64,000 bases of DNA from SIG454 sp045578465. GTDB lineage: Bacteria > Bacillota > Clostridia > Monoglobales > Monoglobaceae. Position 1 is the stretch's first letter. Each line of letters opens with the position of its first letter. Position numbers and translations under genes: made by a program. The stretch covers positions 3,424 to 67,423 of the forward strand of contig JAZNKJ010000006.1 of NCBI GenBank assembly GCA_045578465.1. Direction: 5' to 3'. Under the pieces are notes generated by a model, which did no database searches, was not told where the DNA came from, and saw nothing but the letters and a program-made list of their open reading frames with translations. Of the stretch, positions 40,832 to 50,038 are shown one piece after another.

Positions 40832-41923
40832 ATGAAGAATAACGGATACGGAAAATATATCAAATATCTCTTCGTTGCCCTTTGCATCGGGGTTCTGGTT
40901 TATTTTTCTCCTGTTCTTATTAATTTGTTCTTACCCTTTATTTTAGCCTTTATAGTTGCCGCTCCTTTCCACAAAGTTGTTGAAAAACTTTCCTCAAAGC
41001 TTCACATCAACAAAGGGGTCAGCTCCTTCGTTATTATAACTCTTATCATTGCCATATTCGGCGGACTTCTGTTCTGGCTTATATATTATCTCTATACTCA
41101 GGCAAGGGGACTTATTGAGATGCTCCCTGATATAATCGAATCCGTTCAGGGAACTTTTATGGAGTATTACGAAAAATACAGAAAGTATATGCCTGGCGTT
41201 GCGGAATTTGTTGACAACTATATTGAAAACAGCGACTTCTCAATTAACAAATATACTCCGAAAATAACAAACAGCGCAATCAGTTATGCAACAAGCTTTG
41301 CATCAACTCTTCCGTCTGCATTATTCTTTGTCCTTATATTTGTCCTTTCGGTTTTCTTCTTCATAAAGGACTATAACGCGGTTATAAACTTCATAAAAGA
41401 GGCTCTTCCTGAGAATACAGTGACAAAACTTACCTACCTTAAAAACACTGCATGGCGCGGTTTTGTGGGGTATATGAAATCTCAGACAATTCTTTCGTCC
41501 ATAACCGCCCTTTTGGTTGCGGTGACCTTCTGGTTCTTGGATATTGACTATGCAATTATCTGGGCGATTATTATAGGAATTGTTGACGCTCTGCCGATTT
41601 TAGGCTCGGGAATAGTTCTTATCCCTTATGCAATAATCTCATTTATGATGAGCAAAAACCTCTTTTTCTCAATCTGCATAATAATCTTGCAAACAGTTGT
41701 ATTTTTAGTAAGACAGATGCTCAGTCCTCGTGTTATGAGCTCACAGCTCGGCATTCATCCCCTTATAACTCTTATAAGTATTTATATCGGTAATGAGCTT
41801 ATGGGCGTTCTGGGTATGGTTGTTTTCCCGATTTTAGCGCTCCTCCTCGTAAGTCTTTATACCTCTTATAAAAACGCAGGAAGCTTAGAGAAAGCCATTG
41901 AAAACGCCAACAAGAAAGACTAA
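40832..41923 (+). CDS. AI-2E family transporter (UPF0118)
   Basis: 363 aa with eight hydrophobic segments: two near the N-terminus, a long amphipathic region (about 85-150), then a cluster containing SPRVMSSQLGIHPLITLISIYIG, the conserved family signature. The family includes TqsA/PerM-type exporters and Na+/H+ antiporters. The substrate cannot be told from sequence. It is 27 nt downstream of the mutase gene and likely co-transcribed. Confidence 0.9.
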   Translation: MKNNGYGKYIKYLFVALCIGVLVYFSPVLINLFLPFILAFIVAAPFHKVVEKLSSKLHINKGVSSFVIITLIIAIFGGLLFWLIYYLYTQARGLIEMLPDIIESVQGTFMEYYEKYRKYMPGVAEFVDNYIENSDFSINKYTPKITNSAISYATSFASTLPSALFFVLIFVLSVFFFIKDYNAVINFIKEALPENTVTKLTYLKNTAWRGFVGYMKSQTILSSITALLVAVTFWFLDIDYAIIWAIIIGIVDALPILGSGIVLIPYAIISFMMSKNLFFSICIIILQTVVFLVRQMLSPRVMSSQLGIHPLITLISIYIGNELMGVLGMVVFPILALLLVSLYTSYKNAGSLEKAIENANKKD

Positions 41924-41937
41924 TTTTTAAGCAAAAC

Positions 41938-41969
41938 AAACCCCCAAAGAGAAATCTCTTTGGGGGTTT
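41938..41969. terminator. Bidirectional terminator
   Basis: AAACCCCCAAAGAG / CTCTTTGGGGGTTT with 4-nt loop and T-run, between the convergent transporter and valS genes. Confidence 0.9.
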
Positions 41970-41975
41970 TATTTT

Positions 41976-44603
41976 TTACTTTAATCCTTCAATACTTTTT
42001 AATACCTTTTCAAGCATTTCTTTATATTTTTCGCCTTTTTGTCTTTCCTCTTCAACAACCTTAGCTGGTGCTTTATCCGTAAAGCCTTTGTTGGAGAGCT
42101 TTCCTTCAACTCGCTTAATCTCGCCTTCAAGCTTTTCCTTTTCCTTGGTAAGTCTTTCAAGTTCTTTTTCCTTGTCAACAAGCTCGTCAACAGGGAGGTA
42201 AAGCTCTGCGCCCTCTGTTACAACAGAAACAGCGTTTTCAGGAATTCCTGCCTTATCACTTTGAACAATTGCCTCAGAGGCACTCGCAAGTTTCTCAAAG
42301 AACACCTTGCCCTGATTGAATACTGCTTCATTTTCTGTTACAATATAAAGCTTTGTTTTCTTAGACGGCGGAACATTCATTTCGTTTCGAACATTACGAA
42401 CGCCCTTGATTGCCTCCATAATAAGAGTCATTTCCTTTTCCGCTGCGGCAAAGTCAAGCTTTTCGTCATAAACAGGGAAGTCTGAAACCATAATGCTTTC
42501 CCCGTCGTGAGGAAGAGCCTGCCAGATTTCTTCTGTTATAAATGGCATAAACGGATGGAGAAGCTTTAATGTGTTTGAAAGCACATAGGTAAGAACCATC
42601 TGCGCTGTCTTATTGCTTTCGCCCTTTTCAAAGAAACGAGGTTTAACAAGCTCAATATACCAGTCGCAGAACTCGTCCCAGATAAAGTCATAAAGCTTTG
42701 AAACCGCAATACCAAGCTCATATTTTTCAAGGTTATCGGTAACCTCTTTAACCAATGTGTTATACTTGGAAAGAATCCACTTATCTTCAACAGAAAGTTT
42801 GTCTAAATCAGGAAGCTCGTTCTTTTCAATGTCAAGATTCATAAGAACGAATCTTGAAGCATTCCAGATTTTGTTTGCAAAGTTACGGCTTGCCTCAACT
42901 CTTTCAATATAGAAACGCATATCGTTTCCTGGGGAGTTGCCTGTTGCAAGAGTAAATCTTAATGCATCCGCTCCGTATTTTTCAACGATTTCAAGTGGGT
43001 CGATACCGTTTCCTAAGGACTTACTCATTTTTCTTCCCTGGCTGTCGCGAACTAAGCCGTGAATATAGATATGCTTAAACGGAGCCTCGTTTACATGTTC
43101 AAGTCCTGAAACAATCATTCTTGCAACCCAGAAGAAGATAATGTCATAGCCTGTAACCAAAACTGATGTTGGATAGAAATAATCAAGGTCAGCGGTCTTT
43201 TCTGGCCAGCCAAGAGTTGAGAACGGCCAGAGAGCAGAACTAAACCAGGTATCTAAAACATCCTCGTCCTGCTTAACCTTGCCGCCACACTTAGGGCAGA
43301 CAGTTATATCTTCTTTGGAAACAGTTGTTTCTCCGCAATCCTGACAATAAAATGCAGGAATTCTGTGTCCCCACCAGAGCTGACGGGAGATACACCAATC
43401 CTTAACATTTTCCATCCAGTGCATATAAGTTTTTGAAAATCTGTCAGGAATAAACTCAACAGTTTTGTCCTCAACAACACGGATAGCATCCTTTGCAAGA
43501 GGTTCCATTTTAACGAACCACTGCTTTGAAGTAATCGGCTCAACAGTTGTTCCACAACGGTAACACTGTCCAACATTATGGCTATGCTCTTCAATCTTAA
43601 CGAGATAACCCTGAGCCTCTAAATCTTCAACAATTTTCTTTCTTGCTTCATATCTGTCAAGGCCTGCATAAACTCCGCCCTCTTTTGAAACCGTTGCATC
43701 GTCATTTAACATACGGATTTCAGGGAGGTTATGACGCTTTCCTACCTCAAAGTCGTTAGGGTCATGAGCAGGAGTAATTTTAACACAGCCTGTCCCGAAT
43801 TCTTTATCAACATATTCGTCTGCAATAAGAGGAATTTCTCTTCCTACAAGCGGAAGAATGAGTTTTTTGCCCACCAAAGCCTTATATCTCTCGTCATCAG
43901 GATGAACTGCAACGGCAGTATCCCCAAGAAGAGTTTCAGGTCTTGTTGTTGCAATAATAACCTCTCCGCTTCCGTCAGCAAATGGGTATCTTATGTGCCA
44001 GAAATTGCCCGGCTGTTCAGCGTATTCAACTTCTGCATCAGATAGAGCAGTTATACAGCTTGGGCACCAGTTAATAATTCTTGTTCCCTGATAGATAAGA
44101 CCTTTTTCGTAAAGGTTAACAAAAACTTCACGAACAGCCTTTGAGCAACCTTCGTCCATAGTGAAGCGTTCCCTCTCCCAGTCGCAGGAGCATCCAAGCT
44201 TTTTAATCTGGCTTATAATACGGCTTCCGTATTGCTCTTTCCAGTCCCAAACTCTTTCTAAGAACTTTTCTCTGCCCAAATCATAGCGGGTAAGTCCCTC
44301 TTCCTTGCGGAGATTTTCCTCAACCTTAATCTGAGTCGCAATTCCCGCGTGGTCAGTTCCCGGAACCCAGAGAGCCGCATAGCCCTGCATTCTCTTTGTT
44401 CGGATAATTATATCCTGGAAAGTTTCGTCAAGAGCATGTCCCATATGGAGCTGGCCCGTAACATTTGGGGGCGGAATAACAATAGTAAACGGCTTTTTAT
44501 TTTCATCTATCTGTGTATGAAAATAGCCCTTTTCAACCCAGTTTTTATATATCCTGTCCTCAACGGTTTGAGGGTCATAGGTTTTTGGTAATTCCTTTGC
44601 CAC
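41976..44603 (-). CDS. valS: Valyl-tRNA synthetase
   Basis: 875 aa from GTG 44603 behind GAGAGGTG; a longer frame has no RBS. Class I motifs PPPNVTGQLHMGHAL (HIGH) and GRKMSKSLGNGIDP (KMSKS), the CP1 editing domain (about 190-340), a Cys4 zinc site (FYCQDCGETT ... CPKCGGKVK), the anticodon domain, and the C-terminal coiled-coil arm (LTKEKEKLEGEIKRVEGKL) that marks ValRS. Transcribed from a plain promoter with a leader too short for a T-box. Confidence 0.98.
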   Translation of the reverse strand: MAKELPKTYDPQTVEDRIYKNWVEKGYFHTQIDENKKPFTIVIPPPNVTGQLHMGHALDETFQDIIIRTKRMQGYAALWVPGTDHAGIATQIKVEENLRKEEGLTRYDLGREKFLERVWDWKEQYGSRIISQIKKLGCSCDWERERFTMDEGCSKAVREVFVNLYEKGLIYQGTRIINWCPSCITALSDAEVEYAEQPGNFWHIRYPFADGSGEVIIATTRPETLLGDTAVAVHPDDERYKALVGKKLILPLVGREIPLIADEYVDKEFGTGCVKITPAHDPNDFEVGKRHNLPEIRMLNDDATVSKEGGVYAGLDRYEARKKIVEDLEAQGYLVKIEEHSHNVGQCYRCGTTVEPITSKQWFVKMEPLAKDAIRVVEDKTVEFIPDRFSKTYMHWMENVKDWCISRQLWWGHRIPAFYCQDCGETTVSKEDITVCPKCGGKVKQDEDVLDTWFSSALWPFSTLGWPEKTADLDYFYPTSVLVTGYDIIFFWVARMIVSGLEHVNEAPFKHIYIHGLVRDSQGRKMSKSLGNGIDPLEIVEKYGADALRFTLATGNSPGNDMRFYIERVEASRNFANKIWNASRFVLMNLDIEKNELPDLDKLSVEDKWILSKYNTLVKEVTDNLEKYELGIAVSKLYDFIWDEFCDWYIELVKPRFFEKGESNKTAQMVLTYVLSNTLKLLHPFMPFITEEIWQALPHDGESIMVSDFPVYDEKLDFAAAEKEMTLIMEAIKGVRNVRNEMNVPPSKKTKLYIVTENEAVFNQGKVFFEKLASASEAIVQSDKAGIPENAVSVVTEGAELYLPVDELVDKEKELERLTKEKEKLEGEIKRVEGKLSNKGFTDKAPAKVVEEERQKGEKYKEMLEKVLKSIEGLK

Positions 44604-44640
44604 TTTTAAAGCACCTCTCATATATTCATAGTTAAAAATT

Positions 44641-44669
44641 ATTATACACAAATTTTCTGCTTTTTGCAA
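44641..44669 (-). promoter_or_regulatory. Promoter of valS
   Basis: TTGCAA (44664-44669), 17 bp, TATAAT (44641-44646); the start codon is about 37 nt further. Confidence 0.7.
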
Positions 44670-44696
44670 GTGTTTTTGCCGTTTTTTTACCATCCG

Positions 44697-44725
44697 TTGA
44701 CAGAAAACTTAATTTGTGCCATAAT
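44697..44725 (+). promoter_or_regulatory. Promoter of the C_GCAxxG_C_C gene
   Basis: TTGACA (44697-44702), 17 bp, CATAAT (44720-44725). Confidence 0.65.
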
Positions 44726-44753
44726 ATTTATAGTTTATGGAAGGATGATATAA

Positions 44754-45218
44754 ATGGAAAACATAAAAACAAGAAGTGAAATTGCCGCCGATTTATTTGT
44801 AAAAGGCTATAACTGTTCCCAATCAGTTGTTGGCGCTTTTGCCGATAAAACAGATTTGGATTTTGAGACCCTTATGAAGCTTTCCTCATCTTTCGGAGCA
44901 GGAATGGGCAAGCTCCGCGAGGTTTGCGGTGCGGTTTCGGGAATGTTTATGGTTTTAGGGCTTATAAAGGGTTATTCCTCTCCAACTGACGCTGAGGGCA
45001 AAGCAAAGCACTATGAAGATATTCAGCGCCTTGGGGATAAATTCAAAGACGAATACGGCACCATCATCTGCCGTGAACTTTTAAAAGGCATAAAGGTTCA
45101 GGGCGGCTCTAAGCCTGAGGCAAGAACTGAGGAATACTATAAAGTTCGCCCCTGTGTCCGCTTTGTTATAAGGGCGACAGAAATCTTAGACGACTTCTTA
45201 AAAGAAAATAATTTATAA
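44754..45218 (+). CDS. C_GCAxxG_C_C family (putative redox-active) protein
   Basis: 154 aa. Conserved cysteines occur in the family order: GYNCSQSVVGAF, FGAGMGKLREVCGAVSG (the GCAxxG-type motif), ICRELL and RPCVRFV. Such proteins are widespread in anaerobes and are thought to bind a metal or iron-sulphur cluster or act in redox reactions, without proven function. It has its own promoter and terminator. Confidence 0.85.
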   Translation: MENIKTRSEIAADLFVKGYNCSQSVVGAFADKTDLDFETLMKLSSSFGAGMGKLREVCGAVSGMFMVLGLIKGYSSPTDAEGKAKHYEDIQRLGDKFKDEYGTIICRELLKGIKVQGGSKPEARTEEYYKVRPCVRFVIRATEILDDFLKENNL

Positions 45219-45223
45219 AAAAG

Positions 45224-45245
45224 GCAGGAACGAAATCGTTCCTGC
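45224..45245. terminator. Terminator between convergent genes
   Basis: GCAGGAACGA / TCGTTCCTGC stem with A/T-rich flanks on both sides. Confidence 0.85.
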
Positions 45246-45252
45246 TTTTATT

Positions 45253-45687
45253 TTATAGATAAACTCTTATTTTTTGTGCTAAGTTTTCTTCAATCTCGAT
45301 AATGTCTTTGACTATTCCCTTAACCTCATCATCTGCATCTTTATACTGATTAAGATACTTATTGATTGACTTAATTCCCATATGACAGCCGTCGGTTAAA
45401 AGGTCTGCGGCAGTTTCATCTGTTTTTTCCATCGTCATCATCACATTGGTTTTAAACCACGCCATACCTTTGGCTATTTTATGAGGCTCTTTTCCGTCAT
45501 CTCCTGCTTTTCTTAAAGCCTCTTCTGTGTCAACTTCAAGCTTTTTGTGTTCCTTTAAGCTGCTTTCGAGAATTTCCTGAAAATGCCCGTCTTTAACGGA
45601 AGGGAGAATTTCCTCTATTGCGTCTATTCCCATTTTTATACCTGAATTACATTCTTTTAAAAGCTTAATTGTATCAGGACTAACCAT
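45253..45687 (-). CDS. Four-helix-bundle protein (DUF2383-like)
   Basis: 144 aa from ATG 45687; an in-frame GTG 9 nt upstream overlaps the AAAGGGTG site. Predicted as four long amphipathic helices: IKLLKECNSGIKMGIDAIEEIL, a second with KEHKKLEVDTEEALRKAG, a third with KTNVMMTMEKTDETAADLL, and a fourth with IKSINKYLNQYKDADDEVKGIVKDII. Ferritin-like fold proteins of this size are common stress proteins, but the metal ligands are not evident here. Function unknown. Confidence 0.7.
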   Translation of the reverse strand: MVSPDTIKLLKECNSGIKMGIDAIEEILPSVKDGHFQEILESSLKEHKKLEVDTEEALRKAGDDGKEPHKIAKGMAWFKTNVMMTMEKTDETAADLLTDGCHMGIKSINKYLNQYKDADDEVKGIVKDIIEIEENLAQKIRVYL

Positions 45688-45742
45688 AAAAATCACCCTT
45701 TCTTTTTTGGTTATTATGGGTAATTTTTATAGAATTATACAT

Positions 45743-46921
45743 TTATTTCGGGATTGAGCAGTAGCTTAAATCAATGGTTATAACGCAAAAATAGTTTGCG
45801 TCCTTTTCCTTAACCATAGCCTTGATTTTATCTTTGATTTCTCCGTGGCTCATATCCACCTGACTTGGCACAACACAGTCAAAAATGAGATTGGTGTGTG
45901 TGGGACCTGGGACAATTCTTAAATCGTGGATTGAGAGGGCAGGATGAATTTCCTTAACCAACCCCGAAAGCCATTTGCGGATATCGTTTACCGCATCATC
46001 CTGAGTTACAATAGGGTCATAATGGACTATAATGTTAAGGCCGTCCTCTTCAAAAAAGTCTCTTTCAATTCTGTCAATGGTATCGTGGCTTACAAGAACA
46101 TCCTCTTCCGCCGCCATTTCAACATGGACACTGGCGAAAACTCTCCCCGGGCCATAGTCATGAACAAGCAAATCATGAGTTCCTAAAACCCCGTCATAGC
46201 TCAAAATTTTATCTTGTATGAGGTTTACAAGTTCTTCCTCCGGCGCTCTTCCGAGGAGGGGGTCTAAGGTATCCTTAACCAACACCACTCCGCTATACAT
46301 AATAAAGAGGGCAACCCCGAGACCGATATATCCGTCAAGATTAAGCTTAAAATTAATGGATATAACAGCTCCCAAAATTACGGCAAGGGTTGTCAGAATA
46401 TCGTTTCTGCTGTCCGTTGCCGCCGCAATAAGCGTTTTTGAGTTTATTCTTTTCCCTATATTTTTAGTGAAAAACATCATCCAGAGCTTTACTAAAACCG
46501 AGGCAACAAGAATAGAAATCGAAAGAATACTGAAAGTTGTTTCGCTTGGATTTAAAATTTTGTCAACACAGGATCTTAAAAGTTCAAAACCGATTAGAAT
46601 AATAAGAATTGAAACCAAGAGCCCTGAAAGATATTCAAATCTTGCATGGCCGTAAGGGTGTTCTTCATCGGCAGGCTTGCTTGATAATTTAAAGCCCAAA
46701 AGGCTTATAAGGCTTGACGAGGCATCGGATAAATTGTTAAGGGCGTCCGCCGTAACGGAAACACTTCCTGAGAGAAAGCCTGCAATAATTTTGCCAACAA
46801 AAAGGAGAAGGTTGCAAAAAATTCCAACCCATCCTGAAAGAGAACCCATTTTCGAACGGACAACAGCATCCCCCGTGTTCTCATAGTCTTTTATGAAAAG
46901 TTTAATCAGACTTTCAGTCAA
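45743..46921 (-). CDS. Cation diffusion facilitator metal transporter
   Basis: 392 aa from TTG 46921 with GGGAG upstream. Six TM segments, with the metal-binding motifs VTADALNNLSDASSSL (TM2, DxxxD) and AAATDSRNDILTTL (TM5), and a cytoplasmic CDF C-terminal domain (about 210-290). An extra C-terminal extension of about 90 residues is typical of the longer Clostridial members. It exports Mn, Zn or Fe ions against protons. Directly downstream of mntP, which points to manganese. Confidence 0.93.
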   Translation of the reverse strand: MTESLIKLFIKDYENTGDAVVRSKMGSLSGWVGIFCNLLLFVGKIIAGFLSGSVSVTADALNNLSDASSSLISLLGFKLSSKPADEEHPYGHARFEYLSGLLVSILIILIGFELLRSCVDKILNPSETTFSILSISILVASVLVKLWMMFFTKNIGKRINSKTLIAAATDSRNDILTTLAVILGAVISINFKLNLDGYIGLGVALFIMYSGVVLVKDTLDPLLGRAPEEELVNLIQDKILSYDGVLGTHDLLVHDYGPGRVFASVHVEMAAEEDVLVSHDTIDRIERDFFEEDGLNIIVHYDPIVTQDDAVNDIRKWLSGLVKEIHPALSIHDLRIVPGPTHTNLIFDCVVPSQVDMSHGEIKDKIKAMVKEKDANYFCVITIDLSYCSIPK

Positions 46922-47485
46922 TTAAATCACTCCCAAATGTTCAAGAAGAATTTTAATGCCGATTGCAATCAAAACCACTCCGCCTAAAAATTCTGCTTTC
47001 CCCTTATATTTCGCACCGAAGAAGTGCCCCACATATATTCCGACTGCGGATAAAACAAAAGTTATGATACCTATAAAGCTTACCGCCGCTCCGATAGGAA
47101 CGCCTTCCTCCAAAACGGCAAAGCCTATACCCACCGCCAAAGCGTCAATACTTGTTGCAACGGCGAGAGGAAACATCTCTTTCGGGTCGAAGGAACAGCA
47201 AAGTTCTTCCTCTTTCCCAAGAGATTCTTTAATCATATTACCGCCGATTATGGCAAGAAGGATGAACACAACCCAATGGTCGTAGCTTACTATATATTTT
47301 CCAAAATAGCTTCCGCAAAAATATCCGATCAGAGGCATAACCGCCTGAAATATACCGAAATAAAGCCCTGCAACAAATGCGTGTTTTATCTTAATTTTCT
47401 GCACGGATAAGCCCTTGCAGATTGCAACGGCAAAGGCATCCATAGAAAGCCCTAATGCAATTATAAAAAGCTCCCAAAGTCCCAT
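46922..47485 (-). CDS. mntP: Manganese efflux pump MntP
   Basis: 187 aa from ATG 47485 behind AGGAGGAGA; a longer open frame lacks an RBS. Six TM helices with the family signatures LGLSMDAFAVAICKG and ATSIDALAVGIGFAVL (conserved Asp residues in TM1 and TM4). It exports Mn2+. Coupled to the CDF transporter (stop and start adjacent), making a manganese-homeostasis pair. I see no yybP-ykoY riboswitch upstream. Confidence 0.93.
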   Translation of the reverse strand: MGLWELFIIALGLSMDAFAVAICKGLSVQKIKIKHAFVAGLYFGIFQAVMPLIGYFCGSYFGKYIVSYDHWVVFILLAIIGGNMIKESLGKEEELCCSFDPKEMFPLAVATSIDALAVGIGFAVLEEGVPIGAAVSFIGIITFVLSAVGIYVGHFFGAKYKGKAEFLGGVVLIAIGIKILLEHLGVI

Positions 47486-47562
47486 TATCTCTCCTCCTGT
47501 TACTCCCCTTAAAATACCACAGTTCCCCTTTTTTGTCAAGGTAATGTAAGTTTGAAAGGCTC

Positions 47563-47591
47563 TTGATTTATGGCGAAAAATGTGGTAAAAT
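47563..47591 (+). promoter_or_regulatory. Promoter of the OGG glycosylase gene
   Basis: TTGATT (47563-47568), 17 bp, TAAAAT (47586-47591). Confidence 0.6.
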
Positions 47592-47621
47592 GTCAGTATC
47601 ATATTATAGGGACTGATTCTA

Positions 47622-48452
47622 ATGATAAAACTTTTTAATATTGACCATTTTCGTCTTGAAGACACCCTCCTTTGCGGGCAGTGTTTCCGCTTTAAGAAAG
47701 AGGACGACGGCGTCTTTTACGGAGTTGTGGCGAGCCACGCCGTTAAGATGTATTATGCGGATGAAAACACTATTTTCCTTGAAAGCTCTAACCCTGATTT
47801 AGTCTATTGGAGTCACTATTTAAGCTTTTCAACAGATTATAATCTGGTTGAAGAAACCTTTTCGGGTGATGAACATCTCAAAAAGTGTATGGAAGTGGGA
47901 AAGGGCATAAGAATTCTTCATCAGGATTTATGGGAGACCATTGTTTCCTTTATAATTTCCGCCAACAACAATATTCCGAGAATTCAGAAAATCATTGAAA
48001 AAATGTGTGAACTATTTGGGGAGGAAATTGACTTTGAGGGAAGAAAATATTATGGCTTCCCTACCGCAGAAAAACTCTCAACTCTTACTTTGGAGGATTT
48101 GGCGCCCATAAAGGCAGGGTTTAGGGATAAATATATTTTAGATGCGGCAAAAAAGGTTTTTTCGGGGGAAATTGACCTTGACAAGCTCCCCTCTTTATCC
48201 GACGCTGAGGCAAAAAAAGAGCTTATGAAAATAAAAGGGGTTGGAAGTAAGGTTGCGGACTGCATTTTGCTTTTCGCCCTATCCCGATACAAGACTTTCC
48301 CGAAGGATGTGTGGATAAAGCGCATTATGGAAGAAGCCTATGGCGTATCCGAAAAGGATATTGATGCCTTTGCAATTGAAAAATTTGGCAATTTTGCAGG
48401 AATTGCTCAGCAGTATCTTTATTATTACCACGCTATAAAAAAACCTTTATAA
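47622..48452 (+). CDS. 8-oxoguanine DNA glycosylase/AP lyase (OGG1 type)
   Basis: 276 aa. An N-terminal OGG_N-like beta domain (FRLEDTLLCGQCFRFKKEDDG) precedes an HhH-GPD domain: LWETIVSFIISANNNIPRI, the hairpin KIKGVGSKVADC with the catalytic Lys, and PKDVWIKRI with the catalytic Asp. It excises 8-oxoG and cleaves the abasic site. Eukaryote-like OGG1 of this kind is common in Clostridia. Confidence 0.93.
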   Translation: MIKLFNIDHFRLEDTLLCGQCFRFKKEDDGVFYGVVASHAVKMYYADENTIFLESSNPDLVYWSHYLSFSTDYNLVEETFSGDEHLKKCMEVGKGIRILHQDLWETIVSFIISANNNIPRIQKIIEKMCELFGEEIDFEGRKYYGFPTAEKLSTLTLEDLAPIKAGFRDKYILDAAKKVFSGEIDLDKLPSLSDAEAKKELMKIKGVGSKVADCILLFALSRYKTFPKDVWIKRIMEEAYGVSEKDIDAFAIEKFGNFAGIAQQYLYYYHAIKKPL

Positions 48453-48467
48453 AATTTTGTTTTCCTC

Positions 48468-48496
48468 TTGAATATTAAAGGAAAATAGTGTAAAAT
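48468..48496 (+). promoter_or_regulatory. Promoter of fba
   Basis: TTGAAT (48468-48473), 17 bp, TAAAAT (48491-48496). Confidence 0.6.
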
Positions 48497-48540
48497 ATAA
48501 GTTGTGATTATAATTAAATTTAAATACGGAGGATTAGAGT

Positions 48541-49404
48541 ATGTTAGTTAGTGCAACAGAGGCCCTTAAAAAGGCAAAGGAAGGCAAATATGCAATTGGC
48601 CAGTTCAATATCAACAACCTTGAATGGACAAAGGCAATTTTGCTTACAGCCGAAGAATGCAAATCACCTGTTATCTTAGGTGTTTCTGAGGGCGCGGCAA
48701 AATATATGTGCGGTTTTAAGACAGTTGCAGATATGGTTAAGGCAATGGTTGAGTCTTTAAACATTACTGTTCCTGTTATTCTTCATTTAGACCATGGTAG
48801 CTACGACGGTGCAAAAGCGGCTATCGAAGCTGGTTTCTCATCAGTTATGTTTGACGGTTCTCACTACGGAATCGAAGAAAACATTGAAAAGACAAAGGAA
48901 ATCATCGCTCTTGCAAAGGCAAACGGAATTTCCGTTGAAGCTGAGGTTGGTGCAATCGGCGGCGAAGAAGACGGCGTTGTTGGTAGCGGCGAAGTTGCTG
49001 ACCCTCAGGAATGTAAGTTAATCGCTGACCTTGGAGTTGATATTTTAGCTGCCGGTATCGGTAACATTCACGGCAAATACCCTGCTAACTGGGCAGGCTT
49101 AAACTTTGAAGTTTTAGCTGAGATTGAAAAGGCAACATCTCCTATGCCTCTCGTACTCCACGGCGGAACAGGTATTCCAACCGATATGATTAAAAAGGCA
49201 ATCTCCCTTGGCGTTTCAAAAATCAATGTTAACACAGAATGTCAGCTTTCTTTTGCAGCTGCTGTGAGAAAATACATTGAAGACGGCAAGGATTTAGAAG
49301 GCAAGGGCTTTGACCCAAGAAAGCTTTTAGCTCCCGGCGTTGAAGCTATTAAGGCAACAGTTAAAGAAAAGATGGAACTTTTCGGTTCTGTTAACAAGGC
49401 ATAA
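48541..49404 (+). CDS. fba: Class II fructose-bisphosphate aldolase
   Basis: 287 aa behind GGAGGATTAGAGT. ILHLDHGSYDGAKAAIEAGFSSVMFDGSH (zinc site), VEAEVGAIGGEEDG, GIGNIHGKYP and LVLHGGTGIP, ending in KINVNTECQ. All active-site elements are present. Presumed the glycolytic enzyme, since it stands in its own transcription unit and codon use looks strongly optimised, in contrast to the operon-borne paralogue at 5007-5948. Confidence 0.95.
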   Translation: MLVSATEALKKAKEGKYAIGQFNINNLEWTKAILLTAEECKSPVILGVSEGAAKYMCGFKTVADMVKAMVESLNITVPVILHLDHGSYDGAKAAIEAGFSSVMFDGSHYGIEENIEKTKEIIALAKANGISVEAEVGAIGGEEDGVVGSGEVADPQECKLIADLGVDILAAGIGNIHGKYPANWAGLNFEVLAEIEKATSPMPLVLHGGTGIPTDMIKKAISLGVSKINVNTECQLSFAAAVRKYIEDGKDLEGKGFDPRKLLAPGVEAIKATVKEKMELFGSVNKA

Positions 49405-49414
49405 ATAAAACTTG

Positions 49415-49444
49415 AAAAATCCGTCCGGATTTAGGCGGATTTTT
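49415..49444 (+). terminator. Terminator of fba
   Basis: AAAAATCCG / CGGATTTTT stem followed by CTTTTT. Confidence 0.85.
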
Positions 49445-49467
49445 CTTTTTAATAAAGAGGGATTATT

Positions 49468-50031
49468 ATGTATATTATCGCAGGTCTTGGAAACCCGGGC
49501 AGAAAATACGCAGGGACAAGGCACAACATCGGCTTTGATGCAGTTGATGCCATTGCCTCTAAAAATAACATAAAATTCAATAAAAGCAAATTTAAAGCCG
49601 ACATTGGCGAGGGCACTATCTGCGGAGAAAAGGTTATATTGGTTAAACCACAGACCTTTATGAATTTAAGCGGAGAGAGCATTCGCCCTATTTCCGATTG
49701 GTATAAAGTCCCATGCGAGAATATAATAGTAATATATGACGACATTTCCCTTCCTCTTGGCACACTGAGGCTTCGGACAAAGGGAAGCGCAGGCGGACAC
49801 AACGGAATGAAGAGCATAATTTATCAGCTTGGGACTGATGTTTTCCCAAGAATGAAAATCGGGGTTGGTGCTCCACCTGATATAGACTATGACTTAAAGG
49901 ATTTCGTTTTGGGAAAATTCTCAAAAGCCGAGGTAGAAACTCTTATTAAAACAGTTGTTAAAGTTACAGACGCCGTTGAAAATCTTATAACAAACGGCGC
50001 AGAAAATACTATGTCAAAATTTAACGGGTAG
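49468..50031 (+). CDS. pth: Peptidyl-tRNA hydrolase
   Basis: 187 aa, usual length. GLGNPGRKYAGTRHNIGFDAVD with the catalytic His and Asn, PQTFMNLSGESI, IYDDISLPLGTLRLRTKGSAGGHNGMKSI and FPRMKIGVG. It recycles peptidyl-tRNA dropped from ribosomes. Immediately upstream of mfd, the classical pth-mfd order of Firmicutes. Confidence 0.97.
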   Translation: MYIIAGLGNPGRKYAGTRHNIGFDAVDAIASKNNIKFNKSKFKADIGEGTICGEKVILVKPQTFMNLSGESIRPISDWYKVPCENIIVIYDDISLPLGTLRLRTKGSAGGHNGMKSIIYQLGTDVFPRMKIGVGAPPDIDYDLKDFVLGKFSKAEVETLIKTVVKVTDAVENLITNGAENTMSKFNG

Positions 50032-50038
50032 CAAAAAT

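Noticed and set aside
44604..44700. T-box riboswitch upstream of valS
   Set aside because: The leader between promoter and start codon is under 50 nt, too short for specifier and antiterminator domains.
47486..47621. Manganese (yybP-ykoY) riboswitch before mntP
   Set aside because: The region is short and shows none of the expected paired helices; it is occupied by the divergent OGG promoter.
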